Below, one piece after another: positions 1 through 13,700 of a stretch of DNA of 64,000 nt; within the stretch, counting starts at the first letter, position 1, and each line of letters starts with the position of its first letter. This DNA comes from Haemonchus contortus. Its lineage: Eukaryota; Nematoda; Chromadorea; Rhabditida; Trichostrongylidae. The DNA is taken from positions 35,420,151 to 35,484,150 of the forward strand of contig LS997564.1 in assembly GCA_000469685.2 (NCBI GenBank). The letters are read 5' to 3'. The position numbers were made by a program, and so were the translations under genes. The notes under the pieces were generated by a model. That model saw only the letters and a list, made by a program, of their open reading frames with translations, was not told the DNA's origin and did not search any database.

Positions 1-461
1 CCAATCTGGCTGGAAATCCTACCAGAATATGTGCGTTTCGAATGTTTGTTTATCAGTTTGCGTACTCGTTTATTCCTCTCGAATACACCCGGTAATTCAA
101 CTGTCTAACTGTAATTTTCCCAATAATTTACTATGAGTGTTACATATTTTTCCCCATTTCCAAACTCTTCGTCCTTTTCTTTCTTCGATTTCTTTTCTTT
201 TCTCTTTTTGCTTCATTTCTACCTCTGATATTTGCAAATTAGGTTCAATTACGTTTTGGTAAAGTACCTAAAGTATCTCATTTCCCAATTCCTGCTTCAA
301 ATCGACGCTTTACCCATCAATCGCTTGCAAAAGACCGAATAGAACTCACATGCACGGCTTATCCGAAGAAGGCTACTGTCGTCAGAAATGAAATACAAAA
401 TAGGAATGACTGAAAACCTCCACAAAAACTAGATACTAAACAAATCATATTACAATTTAAG

Positions 462-3400
462 ATGTGTTGACGTCAACGAATGTGCAGAAGGCGCCGTCTG
501 TGGGTCTCACTCAGAATGCGTTAATCGTCCGGGAAGCTACGATTGTGTTTGCGAAAAAGGATACCGTTTCGAGAATGATGAATGTGTTGGTGAGTAAACA
601 CCCTGATATTCCTCTATAAATCTCAATGATTTTCAAAACCAAACAATTGGTTGATTTTCATTTATTAATCCCAAAAATAGAGGGCATAGCAAAGGTTAGC
701 AGAGGCATAAAAAAATAAAATATAAATAATAAAAAGTAAAAAATAAAAGTGGAGGCAAGATTTATTTAGAGCATTACGAAAGGAGAATCATGCCCATTCT
801 ATGGGTCTGTAACAGCGAGTATAAGTTGCTCAGAAGTCTCACCCCTTACCCATTACAAAGCTTGACAAGTATCCCAAGTTGATATTATCAGATATCAATG
901 AATGTCGCGAGACATCTCCTTGCGGAGACAACCTCGGCGTGGAATGTGTGAATCGTCCCGGCTCCTATGAGTGTCGTTGTATGGATGGCTTCGATGGAGA
1001 TCCGCGAAGAGGATGTTCTGGTCAGTCTTTACCTTGAATCCTGAACTTTTCACAAAAAAGTAGGAGGCTACACCATATGTATTCGCTCCAGATGGAGTTT
1101 GCGCTGTGGCGAAAAGCCAAAAATCTAGGTAAAAGGACGGCTGTGTGCTGAACCGATAGAGCTGGGACATCGAAAGAGACCCGTCTTCTGATTGCTCGCA
1201 TGTGTAGCTAGTAATACAGACAGAGCCGTTTTAAATGGGATGTGAGAAAAGGGCAGGCCGCACAATGGCAGGTAAATATGTAAATAGGACCGTTGAGTGG
1301 ACCAGAAACTCACTACTTGCACTGCCTGCAACTTCTAATGGTTGAGCCAGCGATCGCTCCTGAAGAAGAAGATGAGTCCCACTCTGATTTCGCCCCTCAA
1401 TCATGCGTCGATCGCAAATCTAATCCCAGCATTCAATGTTACACAAACACTATTCGAAAATATAGTAAAAAAAAAGATAATTTCAGATGTCAACGAATGC
1501 GCGTTGGGCACTCAACACTGTGGTCCACATGCTAAATGCATCAACACGGTAATTTATCTCTAAAAACTAAATAAAATTAGAATATATTGCAATTCCGTCG
1601 TTTTTCAAAACGAAGTAAGCAAATCCGGTTAAAGAGTAAAATCGAATAAAAATTTTTTGGAGCCAAAAAAAAATTTGAAAAGCAGGTCAACGACAACAAC
1701 TTCAGGTCGGCGCTTACGAATGTGAATGCCTGCCCGGATTCGAGCGAATAACTGAAGGAGCCGGTTGTACTGATATTGACGAATGCTTCTTGTCAGTATG
1801 TCATCCAGCTGCATCCTGTGCAAATCTCGTTGGATCGTTCTCATGCAGTTGTCCAGAAGGATTCGTTGGTGATGGAATGCAATGCCACGGTAAGTACCAT
1901 TTTCCATAGGATCTCTTCCAAAAAAAAGTTCCAGGGCTGTCATTAGTGGGTATATGACCAGACCGAACAAACCGAATCATCAAAGGACGGAAGGTCTACT
2001 TAGCTCAGCATATCATATCACCCGAATTCATCCATGAGATATAAATTACTACAAGATTTTATCACTGGGAATTACCCGCAAGTAGCAACTGCCGACACGA
2101 GAAATTTCTAGCAATTTGTGCATATTTTAGCTCTTCGCCATCATAGTGATCCAACCAAGACGGCAAGACAGATTGAACATTTTACCTACTCCACTGCTAC
2201 CTTCTTACGCGGATTTGCAACTCTCTTTTCTTTCAGAAACAATCCTCTACCCGATCGCAAACGATTCCATCGTGATACCTCGAAAAGCAGACGCCATGGC
2301 CACCATCAACCTCCCATCGCCTGTCTTTGTATTTGGAAAACCGTACAGCAAAGTCTATGTGAGTTTTGAGAAAAATCTGATTCACATGGGGGCCTGGCTC
2401 TGAGGGCCATGGGTCATGGTGGGTCTCGAGTTCGAAAAAATGTATTTGTTCCGGCATGGTACTGCTTGCGCATCCATCATGGGAATCCATCCATCATTGT
2501 TCCGAACTTAACAGGAGCGTTTTTTCCAATATACACAATTAAATTTTTTGGAAATCGTACTCAATCGCTATCGATTGGATACCTTAATAAACACTACCCA
2601 AGCATCTGTTTGTCAAAAAAAGGGAAGAAAATTGAAGTAAAGGCAATTTCAAGGGAGCCCTTGATAGAGCTGAAATGCATTACGGTAGTCACGACAGTTT
2701 CTGAAGTGAGCCTTGCCGTTTCAGCTGTCATCAAACGGTGTGCTGTCATTCGATCGACCGTTACCAGGTCTAATCGAACGAGCTGAATCACTACATGAGG
2801 CAGCCGTATTCGCTCTTCACGTACAGTATGACTACGCCAGAGAAGGCCTTGTTGCGTACACTTATATCAATGGTGAGATTTGAGCCAATGTTCTCGAGCA
2901 GTGGGTTTGCTGCACATGGAATGTGTGAGAGTTGACGGATTCGTTTGATCAGCATTTACCAAATCTTAAGCGCCACTCCTTTGAGTTGAACCTCAGGTTA
3001 GCAAAACTTGAAGAGAACCAACTAGAAAGAGAAGAAAGAGTTCCGTCCATTCCGAGGGTGCTTCAAATAGCTTTTCCTCATTGATTGACAGCTTGATAGC
3101 GTTTCATACGACCACGTGACCCAATGGCTCATAGGTCCAAATCGAATTGAATGTCGAAAACGATCCACTGCAGCAACCAGTGAAAAGCTGCTTCACGCTG
3201 CTGTTACTGGTCTCATGACAATTTTTGTCACTATTTTCTACCTCTCTGTCGACCTTTTCAGCCAATCATAGGAACAGCTAGAGCTACATTTTCCAGTACT
3301 GCAGGATAACCGCTCCCCGACCGACTAGTTTCACTACCCATAAAATAGTTATAGTATGTTTTCAGTAAAAAGTTGGACATCAAATAAGCAAATTTCAAAA

Positions 3401-5984
3401 ATAGTCATAAACTATAAATCAAATAATATATGAAAAATATAAAATGCACTCATAGTGGGGAATATAAAATGTAATTGGAACTTTTCAGAGTCAGACATGT
3501 CCGCTTACTCCTTACTGAGTCGATCATCGATTGGAGTTCAGAATAATTTCCGTCTAACGAATTTCCGAACAAAAACACTTCACCTCTTCACATTTGACCG
3601 CATGCGTCAAGCCGGCAGTGAAAACGTAAGCATTTTTATAGCAGAGCCTCACAAAATCCATTATGTGGGGGCAAGGGGTTCTCGGGGTGGAGGGGATAAA
3701 TAGTACGGTGCCCGGAAAGTACATGTACGAGTTCAAGCCTCGTCCTAGACCAAGACTCGTACCTGCACTGTACTTTTGCGGGCAGCGTACTCCTGCTCAT
3801 TGCCAGCTATCCTTGAAGATGTCAACATATTTTAGCTGAACTCATTCCAAATCGTCCTAGCGCAATCCGATGAAGCAACGATGCTCACGTTAATCTACGA
3901 AAAGACCCAGTCAAAGGGGCCAATGACAGGTATGGCAGTATAAACCCAAAATCATCGAAGTCAGTTCTGAACAACGATTTCAAGGTATCGCGTCACCAAA
4001 ATCACCATTCTTCCTCCTTCCAAATGATATGCTGTCAACCCATTCGAATGTTGGACAACCTGGAAAATGGATGTACCGGATCGACGACGGTATTACGACA
4101 TGTCCAGCAGGTGCAGAACATCCTCCCATGTGCGACAAAGGTATCCTTCAGTGTTCTTGTTGAGCCTTCTACCGAGATATACATAAATAACCGAATTCAG
4201 ATTGTCCTCCCGGACGGTACGGCTTCTCTTGCCAAAATTCATGCCACTGCGCCTTAGGTTTCCCTTGTGACCCTGCAACAGGAGTCTGCGCTAATGGATG
4301 CGCTCCAGGATGGACAGGATTGAACTGTGATCAAGGTTAGTCGCAAAGTATTTCTAAGAAATCACTTGTGCACTTGAGAAGACAAGGTCCTCATGCCTCC
4401 GTTTATACAAATCAGTACGGAGCGAAAAAACTTTCATAACCACGGAATTCCATGGAATTAAGCTGGCAGCACCGTGCATGTTATACTCTAGTAAAACTGC
4501 AATATACATAAATGGCATAGGCTCAGATCATTGAACCGTTTTTCCTTACAGCGAACCCAGCCCATTGTAAAGAAAATTGCAAGAAAAAAAAGTTCCAACC
4601 CGAGCGTTTTGGGTGGGGGTCAGGACGCGCCAAAGGGGACACGTCTTCGAGATTAAGCTGCCACGCGCGCGGCGGTCGCTGCCCGTCATATCAGTGCCCT
4701 TCGCCATTAACTTGTGAAAGAGGAAGGATCCTGACACGACTAGCGGAGATAGCCACATGCGCAGAGACCAAGGTCCAATAAAGTGAATACAGGACTGACT
4801 CACTTTTGACCCACGCCCAAGCAAGGCCAATCCTCGCCGATCACCCTCATTGAATGCACCCATTCGATCATCTCTATAAAATTAGAGCCTATGTTGAGTG
4901 CAATTCGCATAGTCAAACTTGTACCAATTCTGTTTTTAGATGTGGATGAGTGTGCGACAGGTATGATTCAATGCGCCCAGAATGCAGAATGTGTCAACAG
5001 TGTTGGTGGATACCAATGTACCTGCCGAAAGGGGTACTCCGGTGACGGAAAGCAATGTACCTGTGAGTAGCCTCACTCTGGAAGTCGTACGCTCGTATTT
5101 GAGCCTTCTTTCTTGCTTTCAGTAGTAGAACGCTGCTACGCACAATACGGACGATCCTGCTCTACCAGTGGATCCTGCGAAGAATTCCCAGACGGTCCTC
5201 GATGTGTCTGTGCACGAGGTTATCGAGGCGATGGATTCATATGTACTGCACAGACTCCAATTCATTCCTCTGTTGAGGATATAACCTCCCTAATGAAGAA
5301 CGAGCAATCTCACGGTTAGTTTGACAATAATCGGTGTCGCTCTCCCAATTAATGACAACGTTTAGATAACACCGATATTGATGTGGGCGATCATCCATTC
5401 GTAATGACTGATTGGCAAACTAGCGCAAGAACAAGTCCACGACCAATAACAACCACCCGAAGACGCCCTGGATTGCAGCCTTGTGAGGGAGGATTTAGTA
5501 GGCTTTCGGGGAACTTAGTAATTACTATTATTTCCAGCATCGACAAGCAGACCACTAGAAAAAACGACTTCTCATGGGGCCCAAGAGGACATGGCGGAGG
5601 CGACAACTCGTGAGCACTTGCAGAACAGTCTTGATTGGGGCATTTGAACAATCGGTCATTTCAGTGCTCTTCCTAATCGGTCCTGCTGTGCTCTGTGCCA
5701 TATGGGTGATCCTCGTCATCGTTGTCATAGCGGTTTGCTGCAGAAATAAGCACAGGTACGACTGCTGGTTTGGTCTGACACTGCTTCAGCCCTATCGGCT
5801 CTGCGTTACAGAAGGAGACTATCCTAAATTTCAGTCTTTTTCACTGAACACTTCTATTTACAGTCAAAGGACACGAAGCGGTAAACAAGGAGTCTGGAAT
5901 CCTCCAACTTGCCGAACTGTCACTGTCCCATCAAATGCTGCTCAACAGTATCCATCACGAATACGACCATTTGAATCTTATTAA
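462..5984 (+). CDS. EGF/NIDO-domain type I membrane protein, 3' part (16 exons; 5' end outside window)
   Basis: Exons read: 462-589, 892-1020, 1487-1548, 1706-1889, 2237-2358, 2725-2872, 3489-3625, 3836-3929, 3985-4140, 4201-4335, 4940-5062, 5123-5314, 5366-5482, 5538-5609, 5665-5755, 5864-5984 (TAA). All junction phases agree, giving about 669 residues. Order of domains: four EGF modules, three of them opening DVNEC, DINEC and DVNEC and a fourth with DIDEC; a NIDO domain spanning exons 5-9 (SSNGVLSF, then LNSFQIVLAQSDEATMLTLI, then SNVGQPGKWMYRID); a laminin-like cysteine-rich module (CPPGRYGFSC); EGF modules starting DVDEC and VERC; a Thr/Pro/Arg-rich stalk; one hydrophobic helix (LLFLIGPAVLCAIWVILVIV); then a short basic tail ending RPFESY. 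Most introns between modules are phase 1, as expected for shuffled extracellular modules. Known NIDO/EGF membrane proteins in nematodes, such as DEX-1, act in epithelial and dendrite attachment; an equivalent role here is inference. Orthology to DEX-1 specifically is not shown, and the signal peptide lies outside the window. Confidence 0.85.
3703..3790. repeat. Small foldback repeat in NIDO-gene intron
   Basis: Imperfect inverted repeat: the left arm starts GTACGGTGCCCGGAAAGTAC and the right arm ends with its near complement (GTACTTTTGCGGGCAGCGTAC region). The loop is about 15 nt. It lies wholly in the 3626-3835 intron. Probably a small foldback mobile element; no coding capacity. Confidence 0.5.
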
Positions 5985-7084
5985 TGTCATAGTACAACTA
6001 TCTTCTGCTCCAGATGGAGCCGGCTCTTCGTCAGGATGTTCTCATCTATGACCTGTACAGTAATCGCCCAAATTCCAAATCTACTTCCCGCAAGCCTACA
6101 GTAGAAAAACGAAATAATCAAGGCCGAGATGGGAAACAGACATAACCTCATGAGCCCCAACCCTTTTCCCATGTTTGCAGGTTTCTTAAATGAATGCACC
6201 CCTGTCAAGGATATGACATTCCACAATTACACACAGGCATTATTGTTATGGCAATTGTAAATTTCACTTTAAATTATTTGTGATATCTTCACTAATTATG
6301 ATTTGCTCATAGTTCATCATCATATAATGTTCAGAAAACAATTGTAATTACATATGCAATAGTTTCAGCCATGTCCGTAAAATGTGGTAGTTGAGTACGC
6401 GGTTGCGAAGCGGCAGGATCTGTCACATGTAAGACTTACAGCCGTTTCACAAACGCGTGCTCAGCTGCTACATATCGTGGGCGTGATACAATCACCACAG
6501 ATGAGCTTTCGTCAGTATTACTCTTATCGCTAGGTGCTAATATTGCCTTTATCAGAGTTCTTTTATTCTGAATAACAGATTTGATTATGCAGATAGACAT
6601 AGTTGAACGATGTTCAGTCAATGCGTGCATTATGAATTGCTCATTTCTAATAATGTTTATAAATATTTCGAATTTTTTTAAATGTTCTGCATGGAAGAGA
6701 ATTCAGAGCTAACAATTTTTTGACGCTTGGCATATGCTCTAAATCTCCCACTCCTGACGGACAGAAAATGGAAGAAAAACGACAAAAAATAGCAAATTCA
6801 GAAAAACTGTCATAACAGAAAAGTGTTCATATGTGTAGAAATAAGAAGACACAGTACCACGCTGTTTTCATACTTCGCACTCTTTCAGTTCAAAATGCCT
6901 ATTGATCACATGCACGCCAAATCCAAAGCCTATGAGATCAATGGTCAATGACTCAAATGATTGATATGTATAACAATGACGGAAATTTGTACCTATGCCA
7001 GCATCTACTTATATCAATCAGCATGAAAATTTAGGAAAAAAGTTTCCAGTATTACAAATAATAATAAGGTGATGTGATAAATAT
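5985..7084. other. Intergenic stretch, nothing recognised
   Basis: Follows the stop codon of the NIDO/EGF gene and runs to the left LTR. It is AT-rich with no frame that looks coding and no clear repeat. The 3' UTR of the upstream gene presumably lies here, but I could not place its polyadenylation site. Confidence 0.5.
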
Positions 7085-7565
7085 TGTAAGGAAAAGCGCG
7101 AAGTCGAGATAGAGAAAGAGAGTAAAATTACGAAATATCCGTGCGGGGGAAGAGCTGCCTATAAAAGGGCATGGATCTCATCCGGTGATTCATTCTCGCC
7201 TGGAGTCAATCTCGGATTACCCTAGAAGGGGGATATCTGTCGGACACGCGCGTTAGCCTCATCCCCAAGAAGAAGGGGAGAAACTTTGGATAAATTGGTG
7301 CCCTCAGAAGTAGGGCCAGCACTCTTCCCTCTCGTTAGGATTCATTTAGTGCCATTGTATTTAACTTTGTTATCGTACACTAATTGTATCTTAACCTTTG
7401 TATTTACGCTATTGCACTGTATATCCATTGTATTATCTACTATCACTTTAATCACTGTGAAGATCTCAGCCTTAGCTGTATTGTGTGCCTTAAGGATAAA
7501 GCTGTTATTTTACCGCTCTGTTCGAGTCAAGCAAGGTAATCAGCAAATTACCGCCAAACCTTACA
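7085..7565 (+). repeat. 5' LTR
   Basis: 481 bp, TG...CA ends, matching the right LTR without visible difference. It contains a TATA box and the presumed transcription start downstream of it. Confidence 0.95.
7160..7166 (+). promoter_or_regulatory. TATA box of the LTR promoter
   Basis: TATAAAA lies 75 bp inside the 5' LTR, in the context GCCTATAAAAGGGC. The same motif recurs at 14376 in the 3' LTR, which could therefore fire into flanking DNA. The promoter role is inferred from motif and position. Confidence 0.6.
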
Positions 7566-7583
7566 TGGGGGCCAAGCCGGCTC
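7566..7583 (+). promoter_or_regulatory. Candidate primer-binding site
   Basis: TGGGGGCCAAGCCGGCTC starts directly after the LTR end. It opens with TGG, the complement of a tRNA CCA end, and runs into a complement of a T-loop-like GTTCGAG. The spacing does not fit a canonical acceptor plus T-arm exactly (about two bases short), so the primer tRNA is not named. Confidence 0.55.
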
Positions 7584-7783
7584 GAACACAGTAAAATAGC
7601 AGCATCACCTTGTGACCCAGAAGAGGTTCGCGAGGAAAATTAAAATATCGGTTTCTTTACTGTGAGAAGTCCGAGGTCGGAAGTGACCTAAGCTCGAGCC
7701 GTATCGATCGCGAGTCGATCACAGTACCGTACCACGTGCGAAAGTACATCGAAAGTACATTGCAGAGACAGTGTGCCACGGCC

Positions 7784-10700
7784 ATGGAGGAAGACAGCGA
7801 GATGGCGCAGAGCCTCGCAGATGAACTCGAAAGTGCAAACCAAGAGTTCACAGGCGAAGCGGACGTGAATCTTACGGTAAGTGAGATTGCGAAAGCAGTA
7901 GAGAAACTCAGATCCGAGGTACGCAAAATCAGAACAGTAGTAGATGATGCCTTGGGCATGGCATTTCGAACAAATAGCGAAGTGCGAGAAACAGTGTACA
8001 GTGCCGTAAGCGACCAAATTGAAGTTACGGAATTGCAACTGAATAGGGTGAGAACGCTAGCGCTGAAAGGAACTCGACGTTTAGATGACAAAAGTAGGGA
8101 AACACTCGAAGTACTGGCCAGCCTATACGGATGCGATATCAAAGAGATAGTACAGCATTCCGTTGAACAGAGTGAAAAGATTGAAAATTTGCAGGCCGAG
8201 TTGTTGCGTGTCAAGGCAATCGAAGGGCAGAGAATCACTGAGAGGAGAAAGTTGCTTCTCACCGGACAAGAGCCAATGGAAAGTGAGTTGAACGAGCAAC
8301 GTTCTAACGCTGGTAATAATACAGAAGGTATTCAGCGGACTCCTCTCACTGCGACATCAGAAGCGATGGACTATTCGTCGAGTGGGCAGCGAGGTAAGCC
8401 TCAGTTACTTCGTAGAAATAGTACGAGTAGTGAGGATTCCGTGGTGTCTCAGCGAAGCACTGTAAGCACAGCACATCTTATAAATGAGTATATGAGAGCG
8501 GCAGCCATGCCAAATGTTAAACCGTTTAGCAATAAGAAAGGGGAAAAATTTAAAGACTTCTTAAGGCAATTCAACCTTAAGTACCCCGATACGACTTGGA
8601 GAGACAACGAAAGGCGGGATATCTTGGTTGGCCTGCTGGAAGGCGAAGCCAAGATGCACTACAATACGCTATCCAAGGAAATCCAAAACGGGTCGTTGCA
8701 AACACTGGTAGAAGCGCTCAAGGTGAGGCTCAAAGTGGACGGACCCGAAGAACAAGCAAGAGCGATGAGGAAACTACGCTCTCTGAAGAAGAAAAGCAAT
8801 CAGTCAGTCCTGGAATTCTGTCTAGAACTTGAGGTGCTGTCCGTAAAAGCACATCCGAAGGCGGATGAAACCGCTCTAGCATTTATTCGAGCGGAGATTC
8901 TCCAAGAGCAGCTCAGTCAGTGGCCGGAGGCGATACAGCTGCTGGAGATACTCGAGACGGAACAAGGCAACAAGGTCTATGAGAAGATGAAAGAGACCGC
9001 ACTCAGGATCGAACGGTTGCGGGATAGCGTCAAATGGGAGAAGCCGCATCCACGGCAATGGCAACCTAAGCCTAAGGAGGGGTATCAAATCGTTAAAGAT
9101 GGTGGCAGGTCAATAGCCACAGAAAAGAAAAACCCAAAAAAGCTCGGGGAACAGGCGCCACACAAAAGCAACAAAGAAATACCGAACTGTTCGTACTGTG
9201 GGAAAAAAGGTCATGTGGCTGAAGGGTGTTGGCACAAGAAAAAGGATCGACAAGCAGTGTCGTTCAGCGCAACACTGGATTCATGGTCATGTAACCTAAT
9301 CGGTACGAATCGGAACCAGTGTGGAGAACTAGGGAAGAAACACTTGGTGACGCTGACGTGCTTAGGAACGAAAGTCACTGGAATGATCGATACCGGTTCA
9401 CAGCTAACCATAGTGCCGCTTCGAATTCTGAAGGAAGCGAAAGATCGCGGTGAAGACATGGATGTCCTGTGTAGGGAGCTTCCTAACCCCGAGATAGACG
9501 CTTACGACGCGTCAGGGAACAAGATGAAGTTCCTCGGGTGTGTAGAGTTCAACCTGGGGATCGAAGGGGGCAAGGAACACCCAGTAAAGGTCTTCGTCAA
9601 AAATATGAGGGACAATGTCATCCTGTTGGGTACCAACGTGTTGGAAATTCTTGGTATTCATATAAGAATTGATAAGGACACACGCACAGAAGAGGCGATG
9701 TGCAATACAAGGAAGGAAAAGCAGGATGAATGCCCGGGAACTACAATTGTAGAAGGCGATCATTCAAGAGGGCAGCCAGAAGAGGAATTCCAACAGGAAG
9801 ATTCCAGAGAGGAGCAAACTCGCCAACAAACCTCTCTCGTAACTGCAGGGTCCCTGGTAAATGAAGCCACGGTAGTGAAACGAGTATACGTTAGCCCCGG
9901 TGGTTGCGTACCTATCCAGATATCTTCAAAGGGTTGCCAGAAGGTTGCAACACTTTGCTCCATTGACGCGCACATCCCAACGGGAGTATGTGCGTTGTCC
10001 AAAGAAGGTACTACGGAGATACCAGTACTCAACCACACAGCGCAGCCGATAATATTTCGAGAAGGACAGAAAGTGGGCACTTGGGAAGAGGCCCACTCGA
10101 TACACTCAGCACTAAGGGATATGGAGTCCGACATGCTGGAGGTGTCCAAGGGGGTGGAGCCAGACAGGATCAACACCTTGATGAAGCAACTCGTGGGCAA
10201 CCGCGAACCCGATTGTTTTGCAGAAAGGTTGACCAAGGTAATCACAACCTTCCAGGATGTATTCGCGCTGAGTGACAAGGAGCTGACGCAAACGGATCTT
10301 ATTGAACATGGCATTGACACGGGTGACACCAAGGCCATCAAGCAAAGAACCAGACCAGTGCCACAAGGAGTAAGGCCAGAGTTGAAGAATATTTTGGATG
10401 ATCTGGAAGAACGAAAGATCATTAGAAAATCGACTTCAGATTGGGCATCCCCAATAGTGTTAGTCCAGAAGAAGGATAAAACGCTTCGACTGTGCGTCGA
10501 TTATAGAGCACTGAACAAGCACACAAAACGGGATTCTTACCCATTACCTATCACGGACACTCTTCTTCAGAGCCTAGGTGGGAAGAAGTTTTTCAGCACG
10601 TTAGATATGGCCTCAGGGTACTGGCAAATTAAGCTCACAGAGGATGCTCAGAACAAAAGTGCTTTTACAACTCCAGAAGGTCTCTATGAGTTTCTAGTCT

Positions 10701-13700
10701 TGCCTTTTGGCCTGTGTACCTCCCCGGCGGTGTTTCAAAGACTAATGGATCGAGTTCTTGGTGATCTGAAGGGAGAAGAAGTATTCGTCTACATTGACGA
10801 TATACTAGTCGCTACAGACAGTGAAGAGCGACACCTACAAATGCTTACAAAGGTGTTCGAGGCGTTTAGGGAAGCGAAACTGAAGTTTAAACCGCAAAAG
10901 TGCCGGCTGATGGAACAGCAAGTATCGTTCCTAGGACACATTATAAATGAGAAAGGAGTAAATATGGATCCCGATAAAGTCGCGAAGATCCTAAACTATC
11001 CTAAACCAAGTAATCTCGCGGAGCTTAGGACCTTTCTAGGCCTCTGCAGGTACTGTAGAAAATTCATTCTAAGGTTCTCGTCAATTGCCAAGCCACTTTT
11101 CGACCTGACGAGTACGAAAGCACCATTCGTATGGAGCGGTGAACAGGAACATTCGTTCGAGAACCTTAAAAAAGTCATAGCATCAGCACCAGTTTTAGGC
11201 CAGCCTAATATCGAGAAGGCCAAAACAGGAGAAAAGCCGTATATAATTTACACTGACGCAAGCACTATTGGCGTAGGAGCGGTACTATGTCAGGAAGGCG
11301 CAGATAACCTACTGCACCCACTGTACTTTACGTCAAAAAGGTTATCAAAGACGGAGCAACGCTACCACATCACGGACATCGAAGCTCTCGCCATAATATA
11401 TGCAGTCAAAAAGTTCCACTTTTTCGTTTTCGGCATGAAAACCATCATAAGAACGGATCACCAACCGCTAACCACATTATTTAAGAGAAATAATGTGTCA
11501 CCTCGAGTGATCCGTTGGGCGCTAGAACTACAAGCGTACGACTTGGAAATACAGTATGTAAAGGGTAGCGCCAATAAAGTTGCGGATGCGCTATCCAGAG
11601 GTGTAACGAATGACCCTACACCCGAAGAAGACGGAAACGGAAACATTCGGGTGGTGAATTCTGTTGAGTGCGAGACTGAATGGCTGCGCGAGTTGAAGAA
11701 CGACAGCTACTATAACGGCGTGATAGAAAAATTGCGAGAAGGTAAGATCGAGGACGAGGTTCTACTGCCTCGACAGGCGAAGAAGCTCAAAGTATGCGAT
11801 TTCTGCATTCATGAAGGGAATCTGCACCTCATCCTAGAGGACGGGTCATTGGCAAAAGTTGTTCCAAGGTCTAAAAGACTCGAAGTATTCAATGAAGTCC
11901 ACTCTGGACCAGTTTCCGGTCATTTCAACGCACGGAAAATAAGCAAATTTCTGAAAAAGCGAGTTTTTTGGGAAGGCCTACAACAAGACGTAGCAAAGTG
12001 GTGCGCAGAATGCAGAAACTGTTTCCTGACAGATGATCGGAAGAATAAACCACCACCACTGAAGCCTTTTGAAGTGTCGAAACCGTTCGAAGTCATCGGA
12101 GTTGATGTTTTGGAGGTTGGACCCTCTTCAGACGGCATGAGATACCTTGTCGTTGTGATCGATCATTTCTCGAAGTGGCTAGGCGCGTATCCTGTTCCTT
12201 GTAAATCCGCGGAACAGATTGCGAAGGTACTTTTCAAAAGATGGATAGCCGAAGGAGGGCGATGGCCAAAAAGAATCCACTCCGATAGAGGGAAAGAGTT
12301 TGAAAACAGTGTAATGGAAGCCTTATGCAAAGCAAGCGGCATAACGCAATCGTTCACAAAGGGGTATAATCCAAGAGAAAATGGAGTAACGGAAAGGGCA
12401 AACAAAACCATACTTCGTATGCTGAAAAAAAGAGGAGGAATAACCTCGGAATGGGATGAAGTCATCCCTCATGTGGTGTATGCTTATAATATATCCCCAC
12501 ATGAAGCTACGAATGAAAGTCCGTTCTTCATTTTACATGGGTTTGACCCAGTGTTCCCATCCAATGTCATACCGTCAGACGAGCTATCACCGTATAGAAT
12601 AGACGCGGATGACTATAAAACTTCCTTAATGAGTGGCATAAAAACTATACAAGAAATAGTCAAAGAAAACAATGAACTCTATCGCAAAAGAATGAAAGAG
12701 TGCTATGACAAAATCAAGAAGACGGACGAAAGTAGGGCCCCGAAAGTGGGTGAAAGGGTGTTTATGCGTATGCCTGCAGAGAAGGGAAAAACTAAGCACC
12801 CAAAACTAACGATAGATTGGGCAGGTCCCTATAGAGTCATTGAAGTAAGTTCCAACTCCGCAGTCATAACAAAAATTAATGCAAACGAAGAACCAATACA
12901 AGTGCAGTTCGATCTTCTGCGGATAGTACCATCTTATATTAGTGATACTCCCGTAGAAACAGTATCAAAGAGACGTAAGGCAAAAATTGATGTGAAAAGT
13001 ATTCAAGCAATTGAAAGTTCGCATTGCAGGTCCGGGCGCAAACAGCTGATTCTATCAGAGGACACCTCACATCCGCTACACCTGAAGTTCGTGTGCGATG
13101 AGAACCAGCTCGTGAAGCCACCTGGTAACTATAATGGTTACCTCATCGGTTTCAAATGCCCGTTGGCGAAAGAGGAGAATGCCCGTAAACTGTCTTCTGT
13201 TCTATTGAACATATCAGTCACAATGAAAGATGTAACTTTCGACAGCATAGGAAGGCTAGCACAGCTTGTGACGATATGGATGAAAGACGACTGGTCAGAA
13301 GACTTCAAGTTGTTAATGATGGCAAAGCCCAACACTCGTATGGAAATCTCGGGCGAAGCCCTCGGACTAGCTCTGCTCTACTTTAGGAAGAAGTGCCTGC
13401 ATGTCCAGTTAAGCTTGGAAAACATGCAACCAGAAGATGTTTATCATGAGGCGCTGCAGGATGAGGATGGCATTATCCGAGTAAGTGGAATCTACCAAGC
13501 AGCACTAAAGTGGGCGAACGGCCAGGAGTGGAAAGGACCAATTCACAGGAAGAAAAGGCAGCAGTACCTGCTCACTCCTCGCTGCTTGTCGAAGATTCAC
13601 ATGTTGCTGGACGATGCGGTGACGGGGGTCACATACAGCATGGACGAGCTGCCGCAGATAGAACTTAACTCGGACGTGCTGTTGATCGTGGGCGCTGAAG

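Noticed and set aside
3089..3136. Possible extra exon of the NIDO/EGF gene (frame containing VSYDHVTQWL)
   Set aside because: The exons on either side (ending 2872 and starting 3489) already join in matching phase, so no exon is needed, and the donor after it is weak.
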